Below, piece after piece: positions 10,069-18,819 of a stretch of DNA of 64,000 nucleotides. The stretch covers positions 1-64,000 of the forward strand of contig NZ_BSNS01000028.1 in the NCBI RefSeq assembly GCF_030160115.1, written 5' to 3'. This DNA is from Devosia nitrariae (GTDB taxonomy: Bacteria; Pseudomonadota; Alphaproteobacteria; Rhizobiales; Devosiaceae). How positions within the stretch are numbered: the first letter of the stretch is position 1; each line of letters begins with the position of its first letter. The notes below the pieces were generated by a model. It saw only the letters and a list, made by a program, of their open reading frames with translations. It was not told where the DNA came from and made no database searches. The position numbers and the translations under genes are program-made.

Positions 10069-11040
10069 TCAATAACCGAGGTCTTTGCGACGCTCGTACT
10101 CGCCCTGCGGATCGCTGTCGGCGGTATAGAGCTTGGACTCGGTGATGATGAACTTCTCGGGCTCGGTGCCATCGGCCCAGTAGGCGGCGAGGGCATCGAA
10201 GGCGGGGCCGGCCATATTAGGCGTCAACTCGACGGTAGCATTGGCCTCACCGGCGGCGATGGCCGAGAAGATGTCGGGCACCGCGTCGATCGAGACGACC
10301 AGGATGTCCTCGCCGGGCTTGAGGCCGGCGTCCTTGATCGCCTGGATGGCGCCGACTGCCATGTCGTCATTATGGGCATAGACGGCGCAGATATCGGCCG
10401 CATTGTTGGACGCCTTGATGAAGGCTTCCATCACTTCCTTGCCCTTGGAGCGGGTGAAGTCGCCGGTCTGGCTCTGGGAAATGGTGATGTTGTCGTGACC
10501 GGCGATGGCTTCCTCGAAGCCTGCCTTGCGGTTGATGGCAGGGGTCGAGCCGACCGTGCCCTGCAACTCGACGACGTTGCAATCCTCGTCGCCCACCGCC
10601 TCGACCAGCCACTCTCCCGCGACGCGGCCTTCCTTGACCTGATCGGACGCAACCGACGTCAGGTAGAGGTCCTCAGGGGCGTCGACCCCGCGATCGAGCA
10701 GCACGACCGGGATCTCGGCTTCCTTGGCCTCGGCCAGCACGTCATCCCAACCGGTGGCAACGACCGGTGCGACCAGGATCGCATCGACCCCTTGTGCGAT
10801 GAAGCCGCGAATGGCCTTGATCTGGTTTTCCTGCTTCTGCTGGGCATCGGCGAACTTGAGGTCGACGCCGCGTTCCTCTGCCTGCTGACGGGTGACGGCG
10901 GTCTCGGCGGCGCGCCAGCCGGACTCCGAGCCGATCTGCGAAAAGCCGATGACTTTGCCCGAAACGTCCTGAGCCAGGACTGCCGAAGACAAGGCGGTAG
11001 CGAGGCCTGCCGCGAGGGCAAGCTTGGTAATGATGCTCAC
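10069..11040 (-). CDS. ytfQ: Galactofuranose-type ABC transporter substrate-binding protein YtfQ
   Basis: A 323-residue periplasmic binding protein. After a signal peptide (about residues 1-23, ending SSAVLAQ), it shows the YtfQ-specific segments GFSQIGSESGWRAAET, ADAQQKQENQIKAIRGF, APVVATGW and ELTPNMAGPAFDAL, very close to those I know from E. coli YtfQ, which binds galactofuranose. The start is GTG 11040, preceded by GGAGGA; longer in-frame starts upstream would put charged residues before the signal peptide. It is the first gene of the importer operon, and its promoter should lie in the TA-rich stretch near 11095-11120. Confidence 0.9.
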   Translation of the reverse strand: MSIITKLALAAGLATALSSAVLAQDVSGKVIGFSQIGSESGWRAAETAVTRQQAEERGVDLKFADAQQKQENQIKAIRGFIAQGVDAILVAPVVATGWDDVLAEAKEAEIPVVLLDRGVDAPEDLYLTSVASDQVKEGRVAGEWLVEAVGDEDCNVVELQGTVGSTPAINRKAGFEEAIAGHDNITISQSQTGDFTRSKGKEVMEAFIKASNNAADICAVYAHNDDMAVGAIQAIKDAGLKPGEDILVVSIDAVPDIFSAIAAGEANATVELTPNMAGPAFDALAAYWADGTEPEKFIITESKLYTADSDPQGEYERRKDLGY

Positions 11041-11098
11041 GATGAAATCCTCCCAAATGCCGCCCGGCGCGTTCGCTTCTAGGCGGTGAAGGGACGCT

Positions 11099-11117
11099 AT
11101 ATAAAGTACTATTATAT
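11099..11117 (-). promoter_or_regulatory. TA-rich inverted repeat upstream of ytfQ (candidate promoter/operator)
   Basis: Perfect 6-bp arms ATATAA and TTATAT are separated by 7 bases, about 60 bp upstream of the ytfQ start. On the minus strand the stretch includes TATAAT, a good -10 box. In such GC-rich DNA an A/T island is conspicuous. It could be the binding site of the FCD-type regulator encoded at the end of the operon. Confidence 0.45.
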
Positions 11118-11322
11118 GTAAAGTGGGTTTAGTCAGGTGGGATGCGTGGCGGTTCGCCAACACGGCGCGCACCAGCTACCGCACTCAACTCTCCGAGCAC
11201 AGCTGCACCCCGAGCGTGCAACATGCACCGGGTTTGGTGCGGTAGCTGTTGATCGACCAACTGCCGAAACGGCATAGTCCCTGTGCTGAACCACCGCGAA
11301 CGCTTTCCGGCGTCCGCAATAC

Positions 11323-11802
11323 TCAAGTATGCGAGGATGACGGCGTCCTGGAAAGAACAGCCAGCAGCTCTGCAAGTTGGTCGGCGCGGGCATCGTCCAG
11401 TTTTTCCCCGAGGTGCGTCTGGATCGCAGCGCCATAGACCGACCACATGCGCGATTGCATGGCACGGCCGGTCTCGGTGACGGTTACCCACCGACCGCGA
11501 CCGTCCTCCGCGAAAGCCTCACGCCGCACCAGATCGTCCTTCTCCATGCGGTCGATGAGCCGCGAGAGGTTGTGTTGGGCAAGCAACGTGCGTTCCTCGA
11601 TCTCGTAGGGACGCAGCTTTCCGTTTTGGGCACGCACGAGCTCCAGCAACACATCATACCAGCCGAGGGGTGGAAGACCGGCCGCCTTGAGATCCTGCTC
11701 GATGGCGGCGAGGACCACGCGTTGCGCGCGCATGAGGCGGATCCACGCTCGGGTTGCCGACGGGGAAGGCTTGGCAGTGGCATCGGTTGAGCGATCGGAC
11801 AT
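11323..11802 (-). CDS. MarR-family transcriptional regulator
   Basis: A 159-residue winged-helix regulator of MarR type. The recognition helix lies near EERTLLAQHNLSRLIDRMEKDDLV (read in pieces, about residues 70-95). The beta-wing is AFAEDGRGRWVTVTETG, with the typical D-R-G-R signature. It is divergent from a glutathione S-transferase gene. The start at 11802 (MSDRSTD) is chosen because longer versions would begin inside the palindromic operator region. The pair is probably autoregulated and responds to an electrophile or aromatic compound that the transferase removes. Confidence 0.83.
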   Translation of the reverse strand: MSDRSTDATAKPSPSATRAWIRLMRAQRVVLAAIEQDLKAAGLPPLGWYDVLLELVRAQNGKLRPYEIEERTLLAQHNLSRLIDRMEKDDLVRREAFAEDGRGRWVTVTETGRAMQSRMWSVYGAAIQTHLGEKLDDARADQLAELLAVLSRTPSSSHT

Positions 11803-11804
11803 AG

Positions 11805-11816
11805 ATGCAATTACAT
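11805..11816. promoter_or_regulatory. Operator-like palindrome next to the marR start
   Basis: ATGCAATTACAT, palindromic at 10 of 12 positions, lies 3 bp from the MarR start codon. It shares the ATGCA half-site with the larger palindrome at 11842-11865, as expected of a second binding site for the same dimer. Confidence 0.5.
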
Positions 11817-11841
11817 TCAGATTGACGGACAAGGCAAGCTG

Positions 11842-11865
11842 ATATAAATGCAGTTGCATCTATAT
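11842..11865. promoter_or_regulatory. Operator-like palindrome between marR and the GST gene
   Basis: A 24-bp imperfect palindrome with outer arms ATATA/TATAT and inner half-sites ATGCA/TGCAT, centred between the two divergent genes. Size and symmetry suit a MarR dimer. An in-frame ATG of the GST gene at 11848 lies inside it, a reason to prefer the later start at 11911. Confidence 0.6.
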
Positions 11866-11910
11866 CGAACCCGGTACTCTTTCATGACCCAGGAGCGGGA
11901 GATTTCTATC

Positions 11911-12594
11911 ATGTCCCATGCCAAGCTGACCCTCGTCAGCCATCACCTCTGCCCCTACGTCCAGCGAGCGGCCATAGCGTTGGCCGAGAAGGGCGTGCCC
12001 TTCGAGCGCCGCTATGTCGATCTCGCGGCCAAGCCCGATTGGTTCCTCTCCCTTTCGCCGCTCGGCAAGGTGCCGCTGCTGATTGTCAGGCAGGACGACG
12101 GCACGGAAACCGTTCTGTTTGAGAGCGCCGTGATCTGCGAATATCTTGAAGAAACGCAGCCCGGTGTTCCTCTCCATCCCACTGACCCGCTGACGCGCGC
12201 CCGGCATCGCGGCTGGATCGAGTTCGGTTCCTCGATCCTCTCCGACCTCTGGGGCTTTGAAACGGCCAAGGACGCCGGAACCCATGAGGCCAAGCGCGGG
12301 GCGCTGATCGACAAATTCGGTCGCCTCGAGGAGCAGTTGGCAGAAGGCCCCCTTTTTGCCGGTGAACGGTTCAGCCTCGTGGATGCGGTCTTTGCACCGA
12401 TCTTCCGGTATTTCGACGTCTTCGACACCATCGCCCCGACCGGCGTGTTCGACGGCCTGATGGGTGTTGCCGCATGGCGCAAGGCGCTGGCTGAAAGACC
12501 AAGTGTGAAGGAGGCGGTGGTGTCAGACTATCCTGGCCGTCTCAAGAGCTTCCTTCGGTACCATGATGCCTGGCTCCTGAAGTCGGCGACATGA
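11911..12594 (+). CDS. Glutathione S-transferase family protein
   Basis: A 227-residue cytosolic GST. The thioredoxin-fold N-terminal domain begins KLTLVSHHLCPYVQRAAIAL, with a possible catalytic Cys at residue 14, as in omega/zeta-like classes, and the cis-proline segment LGKVPLLI. The helical C-terminal domain begins near residue 90. The start is ATG 11911, with GGGAG 9 bases upstream. In-frame starts at 11848 and 11884 fall in or next to the operator palindrome. The divergent MarR regulator suggests induction by its toxic substrate. The exact substrate cannot be inferred. Confidence 0.85.
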   Translation: MSHAKLTLVSHHLCPYVQRAAIALAEKGVPFERRYVDLAAKPDWFLSLSPLGKVPLLIVRQDDGTETVLFESAVICEYLEETQPGVPLHPTDPLTRARHRGWIEFGSSILSDLWGFETAKDAGTHEAKRGALIDKFGRLEEQLAEGPLFAGERFSLVDAVFAPIFRYFDVFDTIAPTGVFDGLMGVAAWRKALAERPSVKEAVVSDYPGRLKSFLRYHDAWLLKSAT

Positions 12595-12863
12595 ACCTGT
12601 CTCCTTCGTCGTTCGGGGCATGTCTCCCGAACCTCGCCTCGCGCACCAGACGGTCGTGAAATGGAAGACGCTGACCCTCGCCGCCGGCGAGTCCGTACGC
12701 TCCAGCGCGCTCATCCCATTCGTCCGGTGACGCGCGCCGATACCATGAAGGCATGCAGGCGCTGTCCTTACGCATCAACGGCTCGGACATGGGCTATGCC
12801 GAGTTCACGCTGAAGGTTTGAGGCCGTCGCAGGTGCAGCCTGCGTCTGCCTCCTCGCGCCAGA

Positions 12864-13592
12864 CTACGTCAGCACCACGTGCTGGGTCAGTTCCCCGATC
12901 GTCGTCTCGGCTTTGGCGACATCGAACACTTTGGTGCCGTGGCTCATGATGACGAAGCGGTCGCAGACCTGGTAGGCGTGGTAGAGATTGTGCGTCACCA
13001 GCACGCTCGACACACCCTCCTGCTTGAGCCTCAGCACCTGGTTGAGCAGCGCTTCTGTCTCGCGTACCGAAAGGGCTGAGGTCGGCTCGTCGAGCAGCAA
13101 TACCCGCCGTTTGAAGAAGACCGCGCGGGCGATGGCGACCGCCTGCTTTTGTCCGCCGGACAGGTCGCCCACCAGTTTGTCGGGCGAGTCGATGCCGGAA
13201 ATATGCACCGCGCTGTCGAGGACCTGCATAGCGATCTCGCGCATGGTCTTGAGGTCGAGAAAGCCGAACCGGTCGGTCAGTTCGCGGCCGAGAAAGATGT
13301 TGCGCGAGATGGAGAGGCAATCGACCAGAGCGGTGTTCTGGTAGATGGTCTCGATTCCCGCCTCGGCGGAGTCGCGCCGGCAGGTGAAATCGCGCCGTTC
13401 GCCGTCGATGGAAAGATGACCTGAACTCGGCTGGTGAATGCCGGAGATCAGGTTGACCGTCGTCGACTTGCCCGCCCCGTTGTCGCCGAGCAGGCCCACG
13501 ACTTCGCTGTGCCCGACTTCGAAGCTGAGATCGGTCAGAGCGCGCAGGGGGCCGAACGTCTTGTTGATGTTGTGCAGCGCGAGCAGGCTCAT
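12864..13592 (-). CDS. Sugar ABC transporter ATP-binding protein (single-domain CUT2 type)
   Basis: A 242-residue ATPase with Walker A GDNGAGKST near residue 37, signature LSGGQKQAVAIARA near residue 146 and Walker B VLLLDEPTSAL. Many CUT2 systems have one such single-domain ATPase instead of the tandem form, for example the fructose importer FrcA. The start overlaps the stop of the upstream permease gene by four bases. It is the last gene of a leftward operon of dehydrogenase, binding protein, permease and ATPase. Confidence 0.87.
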   Translation of the reverse strand: MSLLALHNINKTFGPLRALTDLSFEVGHSEVVGLLGDNGAGKSTTVNLISGIHQPSSGHLSIDGERRDFTCRRDSAEAGIETIYQNTALVDCLSISRNIFLGRELTDRFGFLDLKTMREIAMQVLDSAVHISGIDSPDKLVGDLSGGQKQAVAIARAVFFKRRVLLLDEPTSALSVRETEALLNQVLRLKQEGVSSVLVTHNLYHAYQVCDRFVIMSHGTKVFDVAKAETTIGELTQHVVLT

Positions 13593-14617
13593 GCGGCGGC
13601 TCCCCGGCGGTCGAGGCCGTGGTTGAAGATCGAGGCCACCACGATCAGCGTGGCGATGAACATGTCGAGATAAAACCCGGGTGCCCTGAGGAGCAGCAGC
13701 ACGTCGGTGATGGTGAAAATCAGCATCACGCCGAGGAAGATGCCAAGGATCGAGCCGCGCCCGCCGCGCAACGACAGGCCTCCGATGACGCAGGCGGCGA
13801 TAGCTTGCAGCTCCAGCCCTGCCCCTTGCCCCGGCTGGACGCTGCCGACGCGGGTCGTGGCCAGGATGCCGGCAAAGGCCGCCATGGCACCGGCGATGGC
13901 AAAGGCGGCGAGCTTGATGCGCGCTGTGTTGACCCCGATAGCCGTCGCGGCCGAGCGGTCGCCGCCGGTGGCAAAGACATGATTACCGAAGCGGTGCCGG
14001 TGCAGCAGCGCCCAGAAGGCGAGGCTGAGGCCGACGAACCAGATGAAGGCGGCATTGATGCCTATCACGGTACCGGAAAAGAGTGCGTCGAACGCCGGGC
14101 CGGGGTCGAACCGGACTTGCACGGCGCCATTGATGAGCAGCACCGCGCCGCGCCAGAACAGCAGGCCGCCCAACGTCACGATGAAGGACGGCAGGTTGAA
14201 CCGCAGCGTCAGTATGCCATTGGAGAGGCCGATCGCTGCGCCGACGAGGAGCCCCGCCGGCGCAGCAAGGAAGGCATCGACGCCGCTGCCGACCAGCATG
14301 GCCATGACCACGGCTGTGAAGGTGTAGACCGAACCGATGGAGAGATCGAACTCGCCCGCGATCATCAACAGGCCTGCACCCAGCGCCAGACAGCCGAGGA
14401 CAGGCACCGAGCGCATGAGAATGCCCATGTTCTGTGGCGAGAGGTAGCGGAAGTCGTCGGGAAAGATCAGCCCGGCGACGATGCAGAAGAGCTGCACCGT
14501 AACGAACACCAGCAAAATGGCGCCCGCCGGCATGCTGAGGAGGCTATGGAGCCACCTCGCAGCCGGCCGCTGGTGCGGGCCGGCGCGATCATGGGTCATG
14601 TCGGTCACGGGTCTCAT
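13589..14617 (-). CDS. Sugar ABC transporter permease (CUT2 family)
   Basis: A 342-residue membrane protein with roughly nine hydrophobic segments and the CUT2 signature LMIAGEFDLSIGSVYTFTAVV (in two pieces). The C-terminal ATPase-docking region is near HVFATGGDRSAATAIGVNTARIK (read in pieces). It pairs with itself, as only one permease gene is present. It is preceded by a strong hairpin after the binding-protein gene and overlaps the ATPase gene downstream. The substrate is unknown; the linked aldehyde dehydrogenase suggests a sugar, polyol or sugar-aldehyde. Confidence 0.86.
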   Translation of the reverse strand: MRPVTDMTHDRAGPHQRPAARWLHSLLSMPAGAILLVFVTVQLFCIVAGLIFPDDFRYLSPQNMGILMRSVPVLGCLALGAGLLMIAGEFDLSIGSVYTFTAVVMAMLVGSGVDAFLAAPAGLLVGAAIGLSNGILTLRFNLPSFIVTLGGLLFWRGAVLLINGAVQVRFDPGPAFDALFSGTVIGINAAFIWFVGLSLAFWALLHRHRFGNHVFATGGDRSAATAIGVNTARIKLAAFAIAGAMAAFAGILATTRVGSVQPGQGAGLELQAIAACVIGGLSLRGGRGSILGIFLGVMLIFTITDVLLLLRAPGFYLDMFIATLIVVASIFNHGLDRRGAAA

Positions 14618-14631
14618 CCAGGTGTGAGTTG

Positions 14632-14653
14632 GCTCCGGCCCGGGGGCCGGAGC
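14632..14653 (-). terminator. Stem-loop between binding-protein and permease genes
   Basis: A perfect 9-bp stem (GCTCCGGCC and complement) with a CGGG loop, directly after the binding-protein stop at 14660. It lacks a T-tract and so looks like an attenuator or mRNA stabiliser, in the same position as the hairpin after ytfQ. Confidence 0.7.
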
Positions 14654-14659
14654 GGTCGA

Positions 14660-15619
14660 TCAGCGATAGGTGCCGATGAGCGGCGTGACGGCCCCGATGC
14701 GCGTCTGGTCGAGGAAGGCACCCTGGCCGGTGTCGACATCGGTGGGCGTCAGGCCATAGCGCGCGGCCATGGCAATCTGCGCGATCGGGTAATAGCCCTG
14801 AAGATAGGGCTGCTGGTCCATGGTGGCGAACATGGCGCCCGATTCGACCGCATTTGCGATCTCGACCGCGAGGTCGAAGCCACCAAAAGGAATATCGACC
14901 TCCGCATCGCGAATCGCACCCGCCCCGACAGTCGAAGTCACCGAGCCGGTGCCGAACAACGCCTTGATGTCCGGATTGGCGATCAGCACCTGGGCCATGA
15001 TGTTCTGCGCCTCGGCCGGATCGAGCCCGGCGCGCACGGTTTCGACCTTGATGCCGTGCTCCTCCATCACCTTCTCGATGCCGCCGCCGCGCGCCACTGC
15101 AAAGCTCGCCTCGGGAATTTCGCGTGGATTGAAGACGGTGTCGCCTTCCCTAAGGTCGAAGGCCTCGATCATGCGCAGCCCGAGCTCATAGCCAGAGGCG
15201 AACTCGTTCATGCCCACATAGGCCTGCCGGCAATTGCCGTCGGCGCCTTCGAGATCGTCATTGTTGAAGCCGATGACGATGACGCCTGCCTCGACCGCGG
15301 CACAGATGCTCTCATCGAACGCGTCAGAGCTCGAAATGGCCACGGCAATGCCGTCGACGCCGGTGGCAACGGCGCTTTCGATCAGGTCGTTCTGCCTGAC
15401 GGGATCGTTGTTGGCGTATTGGACGTCGAGGTCGACGTCAAAGGCGGCCGCTGCGTCTTGTGCGCCTTTCACAACTGGATTGAAGAACTGCACGCTGGGA
15501 TCGAGATAGATGATCATGGTCGCCGAGACCGTTTCCTGGTCCTGGCCAACCACGCCGCCGGCACTCGCCAGCAGGGCGCAGCCCGCCAGCAAGGCGGCTT
15601 TTGACTTGGTCAATTTCAT
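14660..15619 (-). CDS. Sugar ABC transporter substrate-binding protein
   Basis: A 319-residue periplasmic binding protein of the Peripla_BP_4 type. It has a signal peptide (about residues 1-25, ending GGVVGQ) and two Rossmann-like lobes. Binding-pocket segments include IYLDPSVQFFNPVVKGAQDAA and GTGSVTSTVGAG. It feeds the permease and ATPase encoded downstream. It lies 110 bp downstream of the aldehyde dehydrogenase gene in the same direction, so the four genes probably form one operon controlled by the divergent GntR protein at 17393. The ligand cannot be named from sequence. Confidence 0.87.
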   Translation of the reverse strand: MKLTKSKAALLAGCALLASAGGVVGQDQETVSATMIIYLDPSVQFFNPVVKGAQDAAAAFDVDLDVQYANNDPVRQNDLIESAVATGVDGIAVAISSSDAFDESICAAVEAGVIVIGFNNDDLEGADGNCRQAYVGMNEFASGYELGLRMIEAFDLREGDTVFNPREIPEASFAVARGGGIEKVMEEHGIKVETVRAGLDPAEAQNIMAQVLIANPDIKALFGTGSVTSTVGAGAIRDAEVDIPFGGFDLAVEIANAVESGAMFATMDQQPYLQGYYPIAQIAMAARYGLTPTDVDTGQGAFLDQTRIGAVTPLIGTYR

Positions 15620-15729
15620 CGCTTAATCCTCCCTTTGGATAGCTGCGGGTCCCTCAAAGATCCCGCTTCGGGCGGCGCGCTCCGACCAAGATTTGCGCCG
15701 CCCAATCCTCGCTCTGGTTCCAGCGCCTC

Positions 15730-17265
15730 CTAATGCTGGAACCAGGGCTCTCCCCGCCCCAGGGTCATGTGCAGACCCTTGAACTGGGAATATTCATCAA
15801 AGCCGTAGCGGCCGAGCTCGCGTCCGACGCCGCTCATCTTGTAGCCGCCGATGGGCAGCTCGGGCGTGCCGTCGATCACCGAATTGATCCAGCATCGGCC
15901 GGCGCGCAGCTTGCGCGTCGTCTGGATGGCGGTCTCGAGATCACGCGACCAGACACTGGCCGAAAGCCCGAACGCAGTACCGTTGGCGAGCGCCACGGCT
16001 TCTTGCGGCGTATCGAATCCGATCGTCGCCAGCACGGGCCCGAATATCTCCTCCTGCGCGACGCGCATGTCCGGCCGCACCTGGTCGAAGACGGTGGGGG
16101 CAAAGAAATTGCCGGTGTCGTCCGCCACTGTAGAGCCGCCGAGCAACAGTTCGGCGCCATCCTCGAGACCCGCCGCCACGTAGCTCGCGACCTTTTGCGT
16201 GTGCGGCTGCGATACCATGGCACCGAAGCGGGCGGTTGCGCTGAGCGGGTCGCCGAAAGGCAGGCGCCGTGAAATGTCGAGCAGGCGTTCGAGCAGCGCC
16301 GGTCGAATGGCATTGGCGACGATAAGCCGGCTGCCTGAAATGCAGCACTGCCCCGCATTGTGATAGACCCCATAGGCGATGCCGTCGGCCGCCGCTTCGA
16401 GGTCCGCATCTGCGAAGACGATCTGCGGTCCCTTGCCGCCCAGCTCCAGCCCGACCCGCTTCACGTTGCTGGCGGCAATCCCGGCGAGTTGCCTGCCGAC
16501 GCGCACAGAGCCGGTAAAGGCCAGCACATCGACGCGCGGGTCTTCCGCCAGCACTTGCCCAGCTTCGGGACCGTGGCCCGTGATGACATTGAAAACACCG
16601 GCCGGCAGGCCTGCCTCCAGGGCGAGTTCCGCCAGCCGGATCGTCGTGCCCGAGGTGAATTCGCTGGGCTTGACCACCACCGTACATCCAGCACCCAATG
16701 CCCACGGCACACGCTCGGAGACGATGATGAAGGGAAAGTTCCACGGCGTGATGATGCCGACCACGCCCGCCGGCTCGCGCAGCACCAGGCCCAGCCGGTT
16801 GGCGCCGATGGCGTTGTGCGTCTCCCCCTCCAGGCCTCGCGCCTGCCCTGCAGCATAGGTCCACAGGTCCGCACAGTAACCGATCTCCCCCTGCGCCTGG
16901 CTCAGCGGCTTGCCGGTCTCGAGGCATTCGATCAGCGCCAACTCTTCGACGTGGGCAAGGATCGCGGCCGCCACGGCATGGAGAATTGTCGAGCGCTCAG
17001 CCCCGCTCATCTGCGGCCACGGGCCATCGTCGAAGGCCCGGCGCGCCGCGGCGATGGCAAGCCCCGCATCGGCGGCACTGCCCGCCGGCCACTCGCCGAT
17101 CACCCTGCCGCGATGGCCGGGACTCTCACGTTCGATGGTCTTCCCCGACTCCGCATCGCGCGATTTCCCGTCGATCACCATGCGATAGGCGCGTTTACTC
17201 GCAAGTCGCGGGTCACTAAGGTTCGGCTCGACGAAATTGTCCTGAAAGCGTGTCTGGATGACCAT
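15730..17265 (-). CDS. NAD(P)-dependent aldehyde dehydrogenase
   Basis: A 511-residue aldehyde dehydrogenase. The cofactor segment is ITPWNFPFIIVSERVPWALGAG (read in two parts). The general-base Glu is in VGLELGGKGPQI and the catalytic Cys in NAGQCCISGSR. The start is set at ATG 17265; the open frame continues far upstream but there overlaps the divergent GntR gene. A shorter start at the later MVIDG is also possible. It heads the operon for the CUT2 importer, so it probably oxidises an aldehyde formed from the imported compound; betaine-aldehyde and sugar-aldehyde enzymes share these motifs. Confidence 0.83.
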   Translation of the reverse strand: MVIQTRFQDNFVEPNLSDPRLASKRAYRMVIDGKSRDAESGKTIERESPGHRGRVIGEWPAGSAADAGLAIAAARRAFDDGPWPQMSGAERSTILHAVAAAILAHVEELALIECLETGKPLSQAQGEIGYCADLWTYAAGQARGLEGETHNAIGANRLGLVLREPAGVVGIITPWNFPFIIVSERVPWALGAGCTVVVKPSEFTSGTTIRLAELALEAGLPAGVFNVITGHGPEAGQVLAEDPRVDVLAFTGSVRVGRQLAGIAASNVKRVGLELGGKGPQIVFADADLEAAADGIAYGVYHNAGQCCISGSRLIVANAIRPALLERLLDISRRLPFGDPLSATARFGAMVSQPHTQKVASYVAAGLEDGAELLLGGSTVADDTGNFFAPTVFDQVRPDMRVAQEEIFGPVLATIGFDTPQEAVALANGTAFGLSASVWSRDLETAIQTTRKLRAGRCWINSVIDGTPELPIGGYKMSGVGRELGRYGFDEYSQFKGLHMTLGRGEPWFQH

Positions 17266-17324
17266 TGCAATGGCGGGCTGAGCCCACCTCCCCGAGAACT
17301 GCTGGACCCGGTCGAACGCGTCCT

Positions 17325-17352
17325 GTATGGAATTGTATGGTACCGTATGGTG
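17325..17352. promoter_or_regulatory. Three GTATGG direct repeats at 10-bp spacing and a GGTACC palindrome
   Basis: GTATGG occurs at 17325, 17335 and 17345, exactly one helical turn apart. Between the last two lies TATGGTACCGTA, palindromic at 10 of 12 positions. The element lies between the divergent dehydrogenase start (17265) and the GntR start (17393), so it is a likely site for this FCD regulator on both promoters. Confidence 0.55.
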
Positions 17353-17392
17353 CGCCGAGGGCGCTGTCAATGCCGCGGGCGAGAGGTGTGAC

Positions 17393-18076
17393 GTGACCTT
17401 GGAAATGCAGCTGGCAGAGAGCGGCGAAAGCGCCGCGGCATCGATCGAAAAGGATTTGCGCCGCGCCATCATCGAGCTTGAGTTGCTCCCCGGAGCGCGA
17501 CTTTCCGAGCAGGAGATCGCCACACGCCTGGGCGTGTCACGCCAGCCGGTACGCGAGGCGCTGATCCGCCTCGCCAATTCGCGCCTCATCGAAATCCGCC
17601 CGCACCGCGGCACCGTCGTCGCCCTGATCTCCGCCAAGGAAATGATCGAAGCCCTGTTCGTGCGCCAGTCGGTGGAGATTGCCGTCGTGGCCAAGGCCGC
17701 AGAGGCTTTCGACGCCTGGCAGCGAAAGCGCGTTGCAAGCCTGTTGCTCAAGCAGGAAGAGGCGGCAGGCAAGCTCGACCATGCCGGCTTCCGCGATCAC
17801 GATGAGGCATTTCACATCGCTATCGCTACCGGCGCCGGCGTCGGCATTGCCTGGGCCGCCATCGCCGACATGAAGACGCACATGGATAGGGTCTGCAATA
17901 TGACGTTGCAGAGCGAGGCCGACATGCAGCGCCGCGTGCGCGAGCATCAGGCGATCATGGCCGCCATCGACGCGCACGATGTAGAAGGTGCCAAGAACGC
18001 CATGGCCGAGCATTTGGGCAGTATCCTCGACGATCTGCCCGAGCTTGAGACCCGGCACGCCAGCCTTTTCAGCTAG
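17393..18076 (+). CDS. GntR-family transcriptional regulator (FCD domain)
   Basis: A 227-residue regulator with an N-terminal winged helix (LSEQEIATRLGVSRQPVREAL and following) and a helical FCD domain from about residue 85. Histidine and aspartate residues in HDEAFHIAIA and REHQAIMAAI are of the kind that bind metal and ligand in FCD proteins. The start is GTG 17393, with GAGAGGTG just upstream; the longer frame from 17327 would run through the operator repeats. It is divergent from the dehydrogenase-importer operon and is its probable repressor. Confidence 0.82.
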   Translation: MTLEMQLAESGESAAASIEKDLRRAIIELELLPGARLSEQEIATRLGVSRQPVREALIRLANSRLIEIRPHRGTVVALISAKEMIEALFVRQSVEIAVVAKAAEAFDAWQRKRVASLLLKQEEAAGKLDHAGFRDHDEAFHIAIATGAGVGIAWAAIADMKTHMDRVCNMTLQSEADMQRRVREHQAIMAAIDAHDVEGAKNAMAEHLGSILDDLPELETRHASLFS

Positions 18077-18108
18077 CTACGACCAGTCTGCCTGGATCAC
18101 GTTCCTGC

Positions 18109-18804
18109 TTACACATGCACCCGCAGGCGATTGGCCGGCCACGTGGAGCGGCTGATCTCGATGGGGATGCCGGCGCGGTCGACATTCCGCCCTTCCAGTA
18201 CGATCACCGGCGCGTTGGCAGCAAGGTTGAGGAGTTTGGCTTCCTCGCGTGTGGCCTGCCGGGCGGTGACCTGCGTGTTGCTGCGGCGATAGTCCGAGCG
18301 GCCCAATCGTTCCAGAAGGTCGCTGATGCGCGTGATGCCGGCAAAGTGCTCCGGCAAGTCCGGGTAACGCGCGGCCGAGAAGAAGTGCTGGGCAAGACAC
18401 AACGCTTCGCCGCGCGTCCATCGGCGGATGTGGATTTGAAAGGTTGGACTGTCGGGTGGCAGAGCAAGAGCACGGGCAAGGTCACTATCGCATCGCATCT
18501 GCTGAAGCTTGAGAAGCTCGATGGATGAAGCCTCGTCCAACCGCCGCACATTGTCGTTATACCGGGTGCGTGTGTTGACGTAATAGTCGATCACGCTGCC
18601 GCGCACGTAGCTGCCACTGCCCTGCCGGCTCTCGATCACGCCGCGCCGCTCCAGCAGGTCCAGCGCCTGCCTTATGGCATGCCGGTTCACGCCGTATTCC
18701 AGTGCGAGCGATTGCTGGGTCGGCAGGCGCGTACCGGAACCCAGCCAATCCTGCCGGATGCGATCGGCAATCTGCCCGGCGAGGTTTTCATGCGTGGCGT
18801 CCAT
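18109..18804 (-). CDS. phnF: PhnF-type GntR-family regulator (UTRA domain) of phosphonate genes
   Basis: A 231-residue HutC/PhnF-type regulator. The winged helix spans about residues 5-70 (TRLPTQQSLALEYGVNRHAIR, in pieces, and ESRQGSGSYVRG as the wing). A UTRA effector domain follows to the C-terminus. It is divergent from the PHP-phnX-dehydrogenase operon, as PhnF repressors commonly are from phosphonate genes. I chose ATG 18804 (MDATHEN), just 16 bp from a perfect palindrome; the longer frame from 18921 would read through it. The effector, perhaps a phosphonate, is inferred from neighbours. Confidence 0.78.
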   Translation of the reverse strand: MDATHENLAGQIADRIRQDWLGSGTRLPTQQSLALEYGVNRHAIRQALDLLERRGVIESRQGSGSYVRGSVIDYYVNTRTRYNDNVRRLDEASSIELLKLQQMRCDSDLARALALPPDSPTFQIHIRRWTRGEALCLAQHFFSAARYPDLPEHFAGITRISDLLERLGRSDYRRSNTQVTARQATREEAKLLNLAANAPVIVLEGRNVDRAGIPIEISRSTWPANRLRVHV

Positions 18805-18819
18805 CACGCCATTATAACA

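Noticed and set aside
12595-12863. A possible gene remnant between the GST gene and the ABC ATPase gene, including a short tail ending in AEFTLKV
   Set aside because: No RBS, no family I recognise and too short to support a pseudogene call.
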